Shown: positions 63,600-64,000 of the stretch, piece after piece
Layout: each line of letters begins with the position of its first letter
Numbering within the stretch: the first letter of the stretch is position 1
IMG/VR virus record: IMGVR_UViG_3300045999_011735
Span: 50,997-114,996 of that record
Reading direction: 5' to 3' (one strand)
DNA from: a virus
Length of the DNA stretch: 64,000 nucleotides
Position numbers and translations under genes: made by a program
The notes under the pieces: generated by a model
The model's database searches: none
The model's input: the letters and a program-made list of their open reading frames with translations, nothing else
What the model was told of the DNA's origin: nothing

Positions 63600-64000
63600 T
63601 TACAATGAATTACGTTGCTTATCGTTTTGCCACTGCCCATCATATTTTTCTGCAGGAGCACATTCGTGGAAGTAAATTTGTGCTACTCGAGCATTTTCTT
63701 CAATAAAGATTGGACAATGTACATACATCAACGTACCCATAAATTCAGTTTCGAATCCTGGATCAAATACAGGGCTATTGATAATAGCACCGTTACGATA
63801 CAATGATGAACGTTGTTTAATGAATGCTACTCTATTATCTGGTATTTTGCACCCTTCATTAAAGGTAATGTCGTATACACCTTCATATAGTAACCAACCT
63901 GTTACTCCATCTAGATTAATTAATCCATATGGTTCATAATTAGTAAGATGTGTTTTATCTTTTAATACTTTACCAACACGAAATCCTGCTAGATCTTTTT
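63600..64000 (-). CDS. dCTP deaminase/dUTPase-like protein (C-terminal part)
   Basis: The frame is open from the right edge to the TAA at 63600, so the gene starts outside the window; about 132 residues are visible. RVAFIKQRSSLYRNGAIINS and PVFDPGFETEFMGTLMYVHC fit the trimeric dCTP deaminase/dUTPase fold: the RSSLYRNG segment is the nucleotide-contacting motif and DPGFE the core strand. It would help to make dUMP for ThyX. Enzyme type (deaminase or dUTPase) cannot be decided without the N-terminal part. Confidence 0.75.
   Translation of the reverse strand, partial: KDLAGFRVGKVLKDKTHLTNYEPYGLINLDGVTGWLLYEGVYDITFNEGCKIPDNRVAFIKQRSSLYRNGAIINSPVFDPGFETEFMGTLMYVHCPIFIEENARVAQIYFHECAPAEKYDGQWQNDKQRNSL

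Noticed and set aside
1-64000. Insertion sequences, integrase or attachment sites
   Set aside because: I saw no transposase or integrase motifs and no terminal repeats around any gene block; nothing suggests a temperate or transposed segment.

Overview
This window looks like part of the genome of a large, T4-type tailed phage (myovirus) that infects a member of the Bacteroidota. The T4-type assignment rests on baseplate wedge proteins resembling gp6 and gp25, a gp55-like late sigma factor, and a T4-style replisome: family B polymerase, gp45 clamp, and gp44/gp62 clamp loader. The host assignment rests on four independent signs. (1) The repeated promoter module reads TTTG-n-AAACC-N13/14-TAnnTTTA, which matches the Bacteroidota -33/-7 promoter. 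(2) Most genes have no Shine-Dalgarno sequence but an A-rich leader ending AAAAGTTATG or AAAGGTTATG. (3) The ribosomal protein bS21 copy is Bacteroidota-like. (4) A DUF4494-type protein is present. The DNA is AT-rich, and every gene I accept lies on the minus strand, so transcription runs from right to left.

Layout from left to right: 0-4 kb holds baseplate and tail genes. 4-5.3 kb holds the late sigma factor and two small proteins. 5.4-24.9 kb is a dense block of about 55 mostly small genes that look early (host takeover and nucleotide metabolism). Many have their own promoter and hairpin terminator. Recognisable members are a T5orf172/GIY-YIG protein, an AT-hook protein, a papain-like fold protein, a SprT-like metalloprotease, a DUF932 protein, two metallophosphoesterases and ThyX. 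This block also contains a 584-bp non-coding stretch with DnaA-box-like repeats (candidate origin) and two GC-rich palindromic islands. 25-27.5 kb is an RNA region: six clear tRNAs, one odd tRNA-like gene, a three-way-junction RNA-like element, a lipoprotein and a tmRNA with a long tag. 27.5-30.5 kb has the bS21 homologue, DUF4494 and an HNH-like protein.

30.4-43.7 kb is a sugar island: four GT2-type and two GT4-type glycosyltransferases, a glycan-related GT-like protein, three methyltransferase-type proteins, a sugar nucleotidyltransferase, an RmlD-like reductase, an RfbH-like 3-dehydrase, a half-size DegT aminotransferase-like protein and a NeuD-like acyltransferase. 43.7-52.9 kb is the replication operon, with a complete GroES/GroEL pair inside it. 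52.9-61.5 kb is a second glycan block: a three-domain methyltransferase/glycosyltransferase, a NodU/TobZ-type O-carbamoyltransferase and four more glycosyltransferases, two of them tandem paralogues. 61.6-63.5 kb is a repeat-rich tail-fibre-like gene, and a dCTP deaminase/dUTPase-like gene runs off the right edge.

My reading is that the phage combines heavy modification of host translation (bS21, tmRNA, tRNAs) and folding (GroEL/ES) with a large self-encoded pathway for making and attaching modified sugars. The acceptor of those sugars (virion protein, host surface glycan or phage DNA) cannot be told from the sequence. This two-block glycan system, with an iron-sulfur 3-deoxysugar enzyme and a carbamoyltransferase, is the best candidate here for an undescribed system.
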